This document shows, piece by piece, positions 33,053 through 41,702 of a stretch of DNA of 64,000 nucleotides (positions are counted from its first letter, which is position 1; each line of letters starts with the position of its first letter). A program made the translations under genes and the position numbers. Where the stretch lies: the NCBI RefSeq assembly GCF_009451885.1, contig NZ_WIAO01000012.1, forward strand, positions 1 to 64,000. The letters run 5' to 3'. This DNA comes from Glycomyces albidus. GTDB taxonomy: Bacteria > Actinomycetota > Actinomycetes > Mycobacteriales > Micromonosporaceae. The notes under the pieces are model-generated. The model had not been told where the DNA came from and searched no databases. It saw only the letters and a list, made by a program, of their open reading frames with translations.

Positions 33053-35236
33053 TCACCCCTCGCGCAGCCCGATCCGCCCGTGCAGGCGCCGCAGCGGCGC
33101 CGGCGCCCACCAGTTCGCCCGGCCCGTCAGCCGCATCGCGGCCGGCAGCAGGATCCCGCGGATCACCGTGGCGTCCACGACCACCGCCAGCGCCATGCCC
33201 ACGCCCAGCATCTGCAGGAACACCACGTCCCCGGTCGCGTATACCGCGAACGTGAACGCCAGCACCAGCGCCGCGGCGGTGACCAGCGGCGCCGAGCGCT
33301 GGAGGCCGACCGCGATCGAACCGGTCCGGTCGCCGGTGCGGTCGTACTCCTCCTTGATCCGCGCCAGCATGAACACCTCGTAGTCCATGGAGAGCCCGTA
33401 CGCGATGCAGAACATGAGGATCGGGATGCTCGGCTCGAAGGAGCCCTGCGGGGTGAACCCGATGAGCCCGGACAGGTGCCCGTCCTGGAACACCCACACC
33501 ACGGCCCCGAACATGGCCGCCATGGACAGTCCGTTGAGCACGGTCGCCTTGAGCGGCGCGACCACGCTCCCGGTCATCAGGAACAGCACCGCGAACGTGA
33601 CGAGCACGATCAGGCCGAGCAGCAGCGGCAGCCGTTCGAGCAGCGCGTCCCGGAAGTCCGCGAGGTCGGCCGGGTAGCCGGCCACCGAGGTCGCGAACGG
33701 GGCCTCGACCGCCCGCACGTCCCCGACGATCCCGTACGGGTCCGCCCGCATGGCCTCCACTGTCGGCACCGCCGAGAGCCACGTGTCCGCCCCCTGCCAC
33801 GTGAACCGCCCCGCGTCGGCGTCCGCCGTCAAGCGGCCGTCGACGAACCGGCCCGCGGCCGAATCCACCTGCGCGATGCCGTCCACTTCGGAGAGCTCGG
33901 CGGCGTAGGCCGCGAGCGACGCCTCATCGGCGCCGCCGGCCCGGACCAGCAGCGCGTCCGTCTCCTCCGCCGCGAAGTTCGCCGTGACCTGGTCGGTCGC
34001 GACCCGGCTCGGCGCGTCCTCCGGCAGCGCCCGCTCGTCGGGGACGCCGAAGCGGACCCCCAGCAGCGGCGACGCGAGCACCAGCACCAGGACCAGCGCC
34101 GCCGCGCCCCACAGGACCGGCCGGCGCATGACCGCCGACGCGAGCCGGTACCACCGGCCCTCCGCCACCGGGCGCGGCGCGGCGCGCCGCTGCACCCGGT
34201 GGCCCCAGACCGCAAGGGCTGCAGGCAGGACCACGACCGCGCCGAGCACCGACGCGAGCGGCACCACGATCCCCGCGTACGCGAAGGAACGCAGGAACGG
34301 GAACGGCATGAACAGCAGCACCGAGAGGCTGGCGGCCACCGTCACCGCGGAGAACACCACCGTCCGCCCCGCGCTGGCGACGGTGCGCGCGACCGCTTCG
34401 GCGCGGTCGTGCAGCGCCGACTCCTCCCGGAACCGGCTGACGATGAACAGGCAGTAGTCCACCGCCAGGCCCATGGCCATCACCAGAATGAGGTTGGCCG
34501 CGAATGTGGACATCTCGACCTGGGCTGCGATGAACCGGACGGCCGCCAGCGACACCGCCAGCGCGAACAGCCCCGTCCCGACGGTGAGGAGCGCGGCGAC
34601 CGGGCGGCGGTAGATCGCGATGAGCAGCACCAGGAGCCCGGGGATGACGATCGCCTCGGCGAGCAGGAAGTCCTCGCGGGCGATCTGCGCGGCCTCGCGG
34701 AACAGCTCGTCGGAGCCGCCGATCGCGACCGTGAGCGGACCGCCGGTGCGCTCGAACGCGTCCTTGAGCCGCGGCAGGACTGCTTCCCGGATGTGCGTGA
34801 CGTCGCCCGGGACGTACGCGGTGACGAGCGCCTGCGAGCCGTCTTCGCTGCGGAGGGTCGGCGATCCGCCGTCCCAGTACGAGTGGACCCGCAGGACCTC
34901 GTCGAACCGGGCGAACTCCTCGGTCAGCGCGGCGCCGGCGGCGGCGCTGGCGGGGGAGTCGACGTTCCCGTCCGCGGCGGTGACGACGAGCAGGACGTTC
35001 GCGGAGCCGGTGCCGAAGTCCCGGTGGAGCTCCTGCCCGGTGGTGATCGATTCGGAGCCGGGGACCTGGTAGCGGGAGAGGACGAGCGCGTTCATCGTCC
35101 CGGAGGCGGCGAACGCGGCGGCGATGAGGACGAGCAGCGAGGCGACGAGCACGAATCGCCTGCGGCGGTAGGTGAAGCGGCCGATCCGGTGCAGGAGCGG
35201 GCCGGGTGGCGCGATTGGAGGTGCGGTGGAGGTCAT
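33053..35236 (-). CDS. MMPL-family RND transporter
   Basis: 727 residues with two repeats, each a helix, a large extracytoplasmic loop and five helices. Landmarks: 'LVMAMGLAVDYCLFIVSRFREE' (in part) and 'FCIAYGLSMDYEVFMLARIKEEY' (in part), the paired GLxxDY motifs that carry the proton-relay aspartates. Actinobacterial MMPL proteins export lipids, glycolipids or drugs. ATG 35236 has GGGAGA five bases upstream. A divergent TetR gene with tandem operators indicates inducible control. The substrate is not predictable here. Confidence 0.92.
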   Translation of the reverse strand: MTSTAPPIAPPGPLLHRIGRFTYRRRRFVLVASLLVLIAAAFAASGTMNALVLSRYQVPGSESITTGQELHRDFGTGSANVLLVVTAADGNVDSPASAAAGAALTEEFARFDEVLRVHSYWDGGSPTLRSEDGSQALVTAYVPGDVTHIREAVLPRLKDAFERTGGPLTVAIGGSDELFREAAQIAREDFLLAEAIVIPGLLVLLIAIYRRPVAALLTVGTGLFALAVSLAAVRFIAAQVEMSTFAANLILVMAMGLAVDYCLFIVSRFREESALHDRAEAVARTVASAGRTVVFSAVTVAASLSVLLFMPFPFLRSFAYAGIVVPLASVLGAVVVLPAALAVWGHRVQRRAAPRPVAEGRWYRLASAVMRRPVLWGAAALVLVLVLASPLLGVRFGVPDERALPEDAPSRVATDQVTANFAAEETDALLVRAGGADEASLAAYAAELSEVDGIAQVDSAAGRFVDGRLTADADAGRFTWQGADTWLSAVPTVEAMRADPYGIVGDVRAVEAPFATSVAGYPADLADFRDALLERLPLLLGLIVLVTFAVLFLMTGSVVAPLKATVLNGLSMAAMFGAVVWVFQDGHLSGLIGFTPQGSFEPSIPILMFCIAYGLSMDYEVFMLARIKEEYDRTGDRTGSIAVGLQRSAPLVTAAALVLAFTFAVYATGDVVFLQMLGVGMALAVVVDATVIRGILLPAAMRLTGRANWWAPAPLRRLHGRIGLREG

Positions 35237-35261
35237 GGGGTCTCCCGACCGGCGTAGAGTG

Positions 35262-35310
35262 AAATACGAGTGAGCGCTCGCAATAAAAATACGAGCAACT
35301 ACTCGCATTT
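35262..35310. promoter_or_regulatory. Tandem TetR operators, ACGAG-N6-CTCGC
   Basis: AAATACGAG (35262-35270) with CTCGCAATA (35277-35285), and AAATACGAG (35287-35295) with CTCGCATTT (35302-35310), form two inverted repeats of the same design, 25 bp centre to centre. They fill the 93-bp gap between the MMPL and TetR starts and are AT-rich against the background. Two repressor dimers on one face of DNA is the likely arrangement. Confidence 0.65.
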
Positions 35311-35329
35311 ACAAGACCGGGGGGCTTCC

Positions 35330-35944
35330 GTGACCGACGACACGACCAAGCGCAAGCGCCAGGCCCGCGGCGAGAAGCGCATGGAGGAACTGCTGGACGC
35401 CGCGGCCGAGGTCTTCGCCGCGCAGGGATACGCGAAGGCGAGCACCAACGCCGTCGCCGCCGCGGCAGGGGCGTCTCCCGGCACCCTCTACCAGTTCTTC
35501 AGGAACAAGGAGGCCATCGCCGAGGCGCTCATGGCGCGGTACGTCCAGCGCCTCCGGGCCGCCCACGGCGAGGCGTTCGACCTGTCGGTGGCCGACCTGC
35601 CGCTCGCGGACATGCTCGACCGCGTCATCGACCCGATCGTGGCCTTCGACCGCGCGAACCCGGGATTCTATGCGCTGCTGTCGGATCCGCACCTGTCGTC
35701 GGGGCTGGCCAACGCGAAGCGGCCCGCCCAGGCGCTCATGTTCGAGCAGCTCGACCGCATCCTGGCGAAGCGCGCCCCGGACTTCCCGCCCGAGGCGCGG
35801 GCCCGCACCGCGGAGGTCGCCGTGCACCTCTTCCGGGGCCTGCTCCCGCTCATCATGAGCGCCGACGAGGCGGCCCTCCCCGGCCTCGTCGCCGAGACCA
35901 AGGAAGTCCTCTCCGCCTACCTCGCACCGCGCCTCAGTCCGTAG
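35330..35944 (+). CDS. TetR-family regulator of the MMPL exporter
   Basis: 204 residues: basic start, then helix-turn-helix 'ASTNAVAAAAGASPGTLYQFF' (in part) and a helical ligand-binding half with 'NPGFYALLSDPHLSSGLAN' typical of TetR_C-type regulators. GTG 35330 is preferred to a start 60 bases upstream because that one would lie inside the operators. It is expected to repress itself and the divergent exporter until it binds a small-molecule inducer. Confidence 0.85.
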   Translation: MTDDTTKRKRQARGEKRMEELLDAAAEVFAAQGYAKASTNAVAAAAGASPGTLYQFFRNKEAIAEALMARYVQRLRAAHGEAFDLSVADLPLADMLDRVIDPIVAFDRANPGFYALLSDPHLSSGLANAKRPAQALMFEQLDRILAKRAPDFPPEARARTAEVAVHLFRGLLPLIMSADEAALPGLVAETKEVLSAYLAPRLSP

Positions 35945-36073
35945 AACCGAGCGGAGACTCTTCAGAATGGACGGACGAAGCCCGCAGCGCCTTGTGACAA
36001 GCGACCGCGGTGAACGCACGAAGCCCGGCGCAGCACCTCGCGCCCTGCACCGGGTCCGGCCCGGGCGGGTCGG

Positions 36074-36188
36074 CGCCGGTCGCCCGTTCCGCCTAGCGAG
36101 CGCGGCGCACTTCGCGACGCCGCTCCGCTTTGCGCAATCGCCGGTCGCCCGTTCCGCCTAGTGAGCGCGGCGCACTTCGCGACGCCGC
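36074..36188. repeat. 50-bp direct repeat pair in a 511-bp gene-free region
   Basis: Positions 36074-36123 and 36139-36188 are identical except for one base (position 24) and are offset by 65 bp. A degenerate third start (cgccggttcgcccgttcg) lies near 36213. The gap 35945-36455 has no credible gene: open frames here are antisense-like arginine-rich noise. The 65-bp period may reflect slippage or a decayed repeat element. No promoter is evident apart from the start region of the following gene. Confidence 0.6.
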
Positions 36189-36455
36189 GCTCGCCGCTCG
36201 GCCTCGCGCACGGCGCCGGTTCGCCCGTTCGCTCCGTGCGCAGATGACCGTAACGACGCCGTGTTCGCAGCACCGCCTCGCACGTACACGCGCGGGCCCG
36301 CTCCGGTTCGCCCGGCATGCGGCACGGTTCTCCCTGCGGACCAGGGCAACCCGGCGGGGCGGTCGCGGCCGTACATAGGGTGTCGGGTTCCGCCGCATCG
36401 GCGGGCCGGACGACCCGTGCCCCCGTCCCGATCCCGCCGAAGGAAGCCGAACCGC

Positions 36456-37871
36456 ATGCACCCTCACGACGCCCCAGACCTGCTCCGCCGTGCCCGACCC
36501 GACACGCCCCCGGACCGGGCGGCCCTCGACCTCGACCGGATCGTTCGCGACGGCTACCGCGCCCGCCGCCGCAGCCTCGCCGTCCTCGGCGCGGCGACCA
36601 GTGCGGGCATCGCATCCGTCGCCGCCGTCCTGGCGCTGGCGGTGTCCGGGCCCCCGCCAGCCGACGCCGACCCGATGCGCGACGGGGCCGTTGCGGGTGG
36701 CGCCGGCGATTCCGCGATGTCCGGCTACCCGTTCGAGCCGGACGAGGAGTTCGGCACCGCCGCGGAGCGGTCGCGGATCGGCGAGGCGGCGGCCGCCGCG
36801 TTCGGCGACCTCATCGCCGAATCGGGCCTCCTCGGCGGCAGCGAGCCGGAGCTCGACTTCGGCGCCGTCCAGACGCCCGGGAACTACGGGCAGACTTGGC
36901 TGCGGTCCTTCGCGGTCCAGCTCCAGTCCGAAGGCGGGGACGAGGAGGTCGTCCTGCGCATCGAGTCGCTGCTGCCCGGCGGCTGGACCCCCGAGCCGGG
37001 CCCGGCAACCGACCAGGTCTTCCCGCAGCACCTCATCAGCGCCGCCGGCGCCCCCTGGTACGAGGACGCCGACTGGACCGACGAGTTGACGACCACCGAG
37101 CTCGACGACGGCCGCGTCATGCACGTGGTCGACCACGAGTGCGCGTTCGAAGCCGCGGTCGCGTACCCGAACGGGACCGGCCTGCGCGCCTCCTGGGACA
37201 TGGGCTGCGGCCGACCCGCTCCGGAGCACCCCGTCGCCTTGGAGGACTTCACCGCCGCGGTGGAGGCCATGCCGGAGTTCGACTTCGACACGACGGGCCT
37301 CGCCCCGGTCGGCGACCTGGTCGACGTGCCCGTCGGCTGGACCTACGACCCTGACTGGGACGCCGGGGCGCAGGCCGGCGTCGACGCCACCGCGGACGCG
37401 GCGCGCGCCGCCCTCGAAGCGGCCCGGCCGGGCGCCTACCTCGGCGAGGGCGTCCCGGTCCAGATCGGCGATTCCATTTACGGTGCGGCGGTCACCCGCA
37501 CCTATGTCGCCTCGGGCGAATACCCCGCCGAGCACGGCGACGTCGGCTTCGACCTCCGGTACCTCCTGCCCGGCGGGTGGCTCCCCGGGATCGCCGACCC
37601 GCCCGGGAGCGGCCCGTACCCGGTCGCGTGCCAGGACGGCTTCACCTGCACGCAGACCACCGACGACGACGGCACCACGTGGGCCGTCGCCGAATCCGAA
37701 GAAGACCCCGGCGAAATGGAGGTCGTCCGCTTCGACCCCGACGGCTGGGCGGTCGGACTCCGGGCCGCGTCCGAGATCGCACTGGACGCCGGCGCCCTCG
37801 CCGACCTCCTGCGGGCCATGCCCGCACCGGTCTACGACACCGGCGAGGTCCCGACCGTGCCCGCAGAATAG
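36456..37871 (+). CDS. Membrane-anchored hypothetical protein with duplicated extracellular module
   Basis: 471 residues of no family I recognise. A cytoplasmic head of about 45 residues (Arg/Asp-rich, 'DRAALDLDRIVRDGYRARRRS') precedes one helix ('VLGAATSAGIASVAAVLALAVSG', in part), then an acidic extracellular domain. The extracellular part is duplicated: 'SFAVQLQSEGGDEEV..LLPGGWTPEP' and 'TYVASGEYPAEHGDV..LLPGGWLPG' align, each followed by a Cys pair. The short arginine-rich head with one helix resembles the layout of anti-sigma/RskA-like proteins, but no sigma gene is adjacent. AAGGAA lies ten bases before the ATG. A strong terminator follows. Confidence 0.6.
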   Translation: MHPHDAPDLLRRARPDTPPDRAALDLDRIVRDGYRARRRSLAVLGAATSAGIASVAAVLALAVSGPPPADADPMRDGAVAGGAGDSAMSGYPFEPDEEFGTAAERSRIGEAAAAAFGDLIAESGLLGGSEPELDFGAVQTPGNYGQTWLRSFAVQLQSEGGDEEVVLRIESLLPGGWTPEPGPATDQVFPQHLISAAGAPWYEDADWTDELTTTELDDGRVMHVVDHECAFEAAVAYPNGTGLRASWDMGCGRPAPEHPVALEDFTAAVEAMPEFDFDTTGLAPVGDLVDVPVGWTYDPDWDAGAQAGVDATADAARAALEAARPGAYLGEGVPVQIGDSIYGAAVTRTYVASGEYPAEHGDVGFDLRYLLPGGWLPGIADPPGSGPYPVACQDGFTCTQTTDDDGTTWAVAESEEDPGEMEVVRFDPDGWAVGLRAASEIALDAGALADLLRAMPAPVYDTGEVPTVPAE

Positions 37872-37880
37872 CGGCCGTGT

Positions 37881-37911
37881 GCGGCGGTCCCGGTTCGACC
37901 GGGACCGCCGC
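37881..37911 (+). terminator. Strong rho-independent-like hairpin
   Basis: A 14-bp perfect stem (37881-37894 with 37898-37911) with a 3-base loop begins nine bases after the hypothetical gene stop. The remaining gap to 38183 holds no other feature I can support. Confidence 0.75.
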
Positions 37912-38171
37912 AGCGCAACACGCCCGCGCCCCCGCGAAGCACACGCTATGGGCGGCATGGTGAACGCGGCTCGCCCTGTCGGTTGGTCCCCGGCGAGCTC
38001 GGCCGCGGCGCGGGCATCCGCTCGCCCCACCGCGCGCCGCCGAGATGGTCGGGTGGTCGCCGCCGTACCTCCGAGAGCCGGGCCCCGATCCGAATCGCTT
38101 CGGCGACCCGGCGTGAGCCGCCGCGGACGCACCGCTGCGGGCGCAGGCGCGGCCGATGCGCCCTACCGGCC

Positions 38172-38177
38172 TATCAT
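38172..38177 (+). promoter_or_regulatory. Likely -10 element giving a leaderless message
   Basis: TATCAT ends seven bases before the ATG at 38184, and there is no ribosome-binding site, the arrangement expected of a leaderless actinobacterial transcript. No good -35 is seen. Confidence 0.4.
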
Positions 38178-38183
38178 GGGCCC

Positions 38184-40622
38184 ATGCCTGACCGAGCGCC
38201 CGACGCCCGCAGCACCCTCCGCTCGCTCCGCGTACAGGCGATGTTGACGCAGGAAGAGCTCGCCCTGAAGGCGGGGATCGGGACGCGCACGATCAGAGAC
38301 ATCGAGTCCGGACGTGTGCGGCCCCAGCCGAAGACCGTGCGGCTGCTCGCCCAGGCGCTGGGCCTGGAGGCCGACGGGCGCAACCTGCTGACCGGCGTGC
38401 CCGAACCGGTGCTCCTGGTGCCCCGCGAGCTGCCTCGGTCGCTCGCGGCCTTCGCCGGCCGCGAAGACCAGGTCGACGCGGTCGTCACCGCCGTCGACGA
38501 AGGCGCCGCGGTCGTCGCCGTCCACGGCATGGCCGGCGTCGGCAAGACCTCGCTGACCGTGCGGATCGCGCACCTCCTCGCCCCGCGGTACCCCGACGGC
38601 CAGCTCTTCGTCGACCTCCACGGCTTCGCCCCCGGCACCGGCCCCCGGCCGGACCTCAGATCGGTGCTCGCCCGCGTGCTGCGCGTCCTCGACCCGGTCG
38701 GCCGCCCCCTGCCCGCCGACCTCGACGAGATCCTCGCCCGCTACCGCAGCGTCCTGGCCGACCGCCGCGTCCTCCTCATCCTCGACAACGCCGCCGGCGC
38801 CGACCAGGTCGAGGCCCTGCTCCCGGGGACGCCCGGCAGCCTCATCCTCGCGACCAGCCGCCGCGACCTCTCGCCCCTCGCCGGCGCGTTCGCGCTGGCG
38901 CTCGAACCACCCCCGATGCACGAGGCCGTGGCGATGATCAGCGCCGCCATGACCGACCCGATCGGCGTCCCGGAAGCCGTCGCGATCGCCGAGCGGTGCG
39001 GCCGCCTGCCGCTGGCCATGGGCCTCGCCGCCGCCCGCCTCCGCAGTCGTCCACTGTGGCGGGTCGACGACCTCCTCGACCGCCTCGCCGACGAGGACCG
39101 GCTCCTCGACGAGCTCGACGTCGGCCACCGCGGCGTCGCCGCCGCCCTGCGCGCCTCCTATCTCGAACTCGACCCCGCCCTCCAGCGGCTGCTGCGCCGC
39201 CTGTCCCTCGTCCCCGGGCCCGACGTCGACCTCCACGCCGCCGCGGCCCTCGTCGACGCCGGCGCCGAGCAGGCGTCGACGATGCTCGAAGCGCTCGTCG
39301 ACGTCCACCTGGTCGAGACCCGCGTCCCCGGCCGCTACCGGATGCACGACCTGGTGCGGTTGTTCGCGTCGCGGCTCGCCGGCATCGACGAGCCCGCGGA
39401 CGAGCGCGACGCGTCCTTCGGCCGGCTCCTGGGCGTCTACCTCCACTTCGCGTACCAGGCGGCGGCGCGGCTGCACCCCAACAAGCGCCGCTTCATCGAA
39501 GGCGCGGCCGCGCACGCGGTCGGGCTGCCCGGTTTCACCGGCCAGACCGACGCCCTGGCGTGGTTCCACACCGAGCGCGGCAACCTCGAGGCGGCCGTGG
39601 TCGCGGCCGAAGCGAACGGGCGGCTCGAGGAGGCGTGGCACCTGGCCACGGCCTTCAACGCGTTCTTCGTGCACGACCCCGACATCGGCCCCCAGGCCGC
39701 GGTCAACGGGATCGCGCTCGACATCGCCCGCCGCACCGGCGACCGCCGCAAAGAGGCGTTCACCCTCGGCGACGCGGGCCGGCAGCTCGTCGCCGCCGGC
39801 CGCCACCGGGAGGCGATCGACTACCTCAACCGGTCCGTGGTCCTCAAACGCGGCCTCGGCGAGTTCGGCGACGCCGCACTGACGCTCGCCAACGTCGGCA
39901 TCCTCCTGCGGCGCTCGGGCCGCTTCGCCGAATCGGTGGCGGTGCACGAGGCCGCGCTCGCCCAGGCCGAGGCCGCCGCGGACGCGTCGGCGGCGGCGCT
40001 CATCAGGACCAACATGGTCGTCCCGCTCCTGCGGCTCGGACGCTTCGCGGAGGTCGAGTCCTGCCTCGCCGCGGCGGACGAGCGCCTCGACCCCGGCGAC
40101 GAGCACAACCGCATCCGCATCGAGGTGTTCCGCGCCGTGCTGACCCGCGAACGCGGCGGCCCGGCCGACGCGGCCGCCGTACACGCCGCCTGCCTGGAGG
40201 CGTACCAGGGCGGCGGCGTCACCGCCGACGCGACCGCGACCCTGATCGAACTCGGCGAGGACCTGCTGCGCCTGGGGGAGGACGCCGACGCGGCGGAGCA
40301 CTTCGACCGGGCCGCCGTCTACGCGGTCCGACTCGTCGACCCCTCCCTGGAACGCGCCGCCCGAAACGGCCTCGGCCGCGCCCTCGCCGGCTCGGGCCGA
40401 CTCCCCGAGGCGATCGCCGAGCACGAGCGCGCGGCGGTCCTCGCCCAGTCCCATGAGGACGCCTACGAACTGGCCCGCGCCCACCACGGCCTCGCCGACG
40501 CCTACCGCATGAGCGGCGACGCGGCCGAGGCACGGCACCACCTGCTCCTGGCCGCCTCCGGCTACGCGACGTGCGGCGTCCCTGAGGCCGACGTCCTCGC
40601 AGCAGAACTCGACCACGCCTGA
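38184..40622 (+). CDS. XRE-NB-ARC-TPR STAND regulator
   Basis: 812 residues. An XRE helix-turn-helix occupies residues 10-65 ('LTQEELALKAGIGTRTIRDIE', in part). A STAND NTPase follows, with Walker A 'VHGMAGVGKTSLTVRIA' near residue 115, Walker B 'RRVLLILDNA' and the 'PGSLILATSR' sensor. The C-terminal half is tetratricopeptide-like ('REAIDYLNRSVVLKRGLGEFGDAALTLANVG', in part). These proteins are ATP-switched transcription regulators, often of secondary metabolism or development, whose TPR region receives the signal. It stands alone, so targets are unknown. Confidence 0.9.
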   Translation: MPDRAPDARSTLRSLRVQAMLTQEELALKAGIGTRTIRDIESGRVRPQPKTVRLLAQALGLEADGRNLLTGVPEPVLLVPRELPRSLAAFAGREDQVDAVVTAVDEGAAVVAVHGMAGVGKTSLTVRIAHLLAPRYPDGQLFVDLHGFAPGTGPRPDLRSVLARVLRVLDPVGRPLPADLDEILARYRSVLADRRVLLILDNAAGADQVEALLPGTPGSLILATSRRDLSPLAGAFALALEPPPMHEAVAMISAAMTDPIGVPEAVAIAERCGRLPLAMGLAAARLRSRPLWRVDDLLDRLADEDRLLDELDVGHRGVAAALRASYLELDPALQRLLRRLSLVPGPDVDLHAAAALVDAGAEQASTMLEALVDVHLVETRVPGRYRMHDLVRLFASRLAGIDEPADERDASFGRLLGVYLHFAYQAAARLHPNKRRFIEGAAAHAVGLPGFTGQTDALAWFHTERGNLEAAVVAAEANGRLEEAWHLATAFNAFFVHDPDIGPQAAVNGIALDIARRTGDRRKEAFTLGDAGRQLVAAGRHREAIDYLNRSVVLKRGLGEFGDAALTLANVGILLRRSGRFAESVAVHEAALAQAEAAADASAAALIRTNMVVPLLRLGRFAEVESCLAAADERLDPGDEHNRIRIEVFRAVLTRERGGPADAAAVHAACLEAYQGGGVTADATATLIELGEDLLRLGEDADAAEHFDRAAVYAVRLVDPSLERAARNGLGRALAGSGRLPEAIAEHERAAVLAQSHEDAYELARAHHGLADAYRMSGDAAEARHHLLLAASGYATCGVPEADVLAAELDHA

Positions 40623-40644
40623 CCGCGCGCGGCCCGGACGGGCC

Positions 40645-40890
40645 GGATGTCGTCCTCAGGCGGTGGGACTCCGGCGTGGACGAGTCGGTTGGATGCCGCC
40701 TCCAGCGACAGACTCCGAGGTGGACCGCTGGATATCACCTCTAGGTGCCGGGACACCGGCGCGGACCGGCTGGATACCGTGTCCAGGCAGGCGACCTGAC
40801 GCCGGCAAGGACCGCCGGGCACTGCCTCTAGGCGCCGCGGGCCGGCCGGATGCCGCCTCTGAGCGGCGGGACACCGGCGGGATACCGGCG
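40645..40890. repeat. Degenerate 40-46-bp direct repeats
   Basis: The pattern GGAT-(G/A)-CCGCCTCTAG...GGGAC(A/T)CCGGCG-x-GGAC recurs with starts near 40645, 40691, 40730, 40772 and 40848, spaced 39 to 46 bp apart (a fainter copy may lie near 40818), and with many substitutions. It fills most of the 377-bp gap between the STAND regulator and the RDD gene. No coding frame or promoter is convincing here. Confidence 0.5.
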
Positions 40891-40999
40891 GGAATCCGCC
40901 CCGTGCCGGGCTCCGGTCCGATCGCACCGCAGGCAGCGACGGTCGCGGCCGCCGATCGCGGCACCGCGGCCGGACCGGTCGTGCCGTTAGGGTGCGCCC

Positions 41000-41470
41000 A
41001 TGGCGAAAACGAGGATCGAGCGGTTCGGCAACGGCGTGCCGTACGTCCCGGCCCGGTGGACCGGCTTCTTCGCGTGGCTCATCGACTTCATCGTGTTCGT
41101 GGTCGGCCTCGCCGCCGGAACCGCGGCCCTCGCCGTGCTCGCCGAATCGCAGAGGCTCGGCGGCGGCGTGGTCGCACTCGGCCTGCTCGCGCTCCTGTTC
41201 GCCGTGCCGATGCTGTACGGCCTGTGCTACTGGAACGGCCGCGCGCTCGGCGCGCTGCTGACCGGCACCCGCCTGGTGCGGACCAGCGACGGCGGCCGCA
41301 TCGGCGGGAAGGCGCCCTGGGCCATGTTCATCCGCACCGTGCTGCTGCCCCTCGCCGTCGTCGCCACCCTGACGGGCGGCGGCTCCCCTCCCGGGACGCT
41401 GCGGCGCGTCAGCATCGACATCGCCGCCACCCGCCGACTGCACGCCCAGCGGCAGGCCGCGCCGTACTAG
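41000..41470 (+). CDS. RDD-family membrane protein
   Basis: 156 residues with three hydrophobic segments. The RDD signature appears as 'PARWTGFFAWLIDFIVFVVG' (Arg and Asp in helix 1) and 'GRALGALLTGTRLVRTSDGG' after helix 2. RDD proteins are small integral membrane proteins, some acting as Na+(Li+, K+)/H+ antiporters; most are uncharacterised. Single gene; no obvious Shine-Dalgarno before the ATG at 41000. Confidence 0.85.
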   Translation: MAKTRIERFGNGVPYVPARWTGFFAWLIDFIVFVVGLAAGTAALAVLAESQRLGGGVVALGLLALLFAVPMLYGLCYWNGRALGALLTGTRLVRTSDGGRIGGKAPWAMFIRTVLLPLAVVATLTGGGSPPGTLRRVSIDIAATRRLHAQRQAAPY

Positions 41471-41635
41471 GGACCGTTCACGGCCCCGGGCGGCCGTCGT
41501 CCGGCCTCCCGCTCGCTGCGTCCGGCTCCCGGACACCAGATCGGCGCCCATCAGCGGCCCTCGGCGACGATTGCGAGCCGCAGACCTGCGAAGCGAGTGA
41601 ACCGAAGGACTCGGACAGCGGGCACGCTCGGATTC

Positions 41636-41702
41636 CTAGGCCGCCGCGGTGACGGGAATGCTCGAACCCCTAGACCGCCGCGGCGACGGTGATGATCGAA
41701 CC
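41636..41702. repeat. 33-bp duplication of a gene 3' end
   Basis: 41636-41668 repeats 41670-41702, the last codons of the methyltransferase gene, with six mismatches and one base between. Both copies include an in-frame TAG on the minus strand. It looks like a short tandem duplication just beyond the stop. Confidence 0.5.

Noticed and set aside
36074-36260. CRISPR array
   Set aside because: Only two good copies of a 50-bp unit with a 15-bp gap, no array of unique spacers and no cas genes.
38000-38183. Upstream extension of the STAND regulator
   Set aside because: The XRE domain begins right after ATG 38184, a leaderless -10 fits, and upstream residues are arginine-rich noise.
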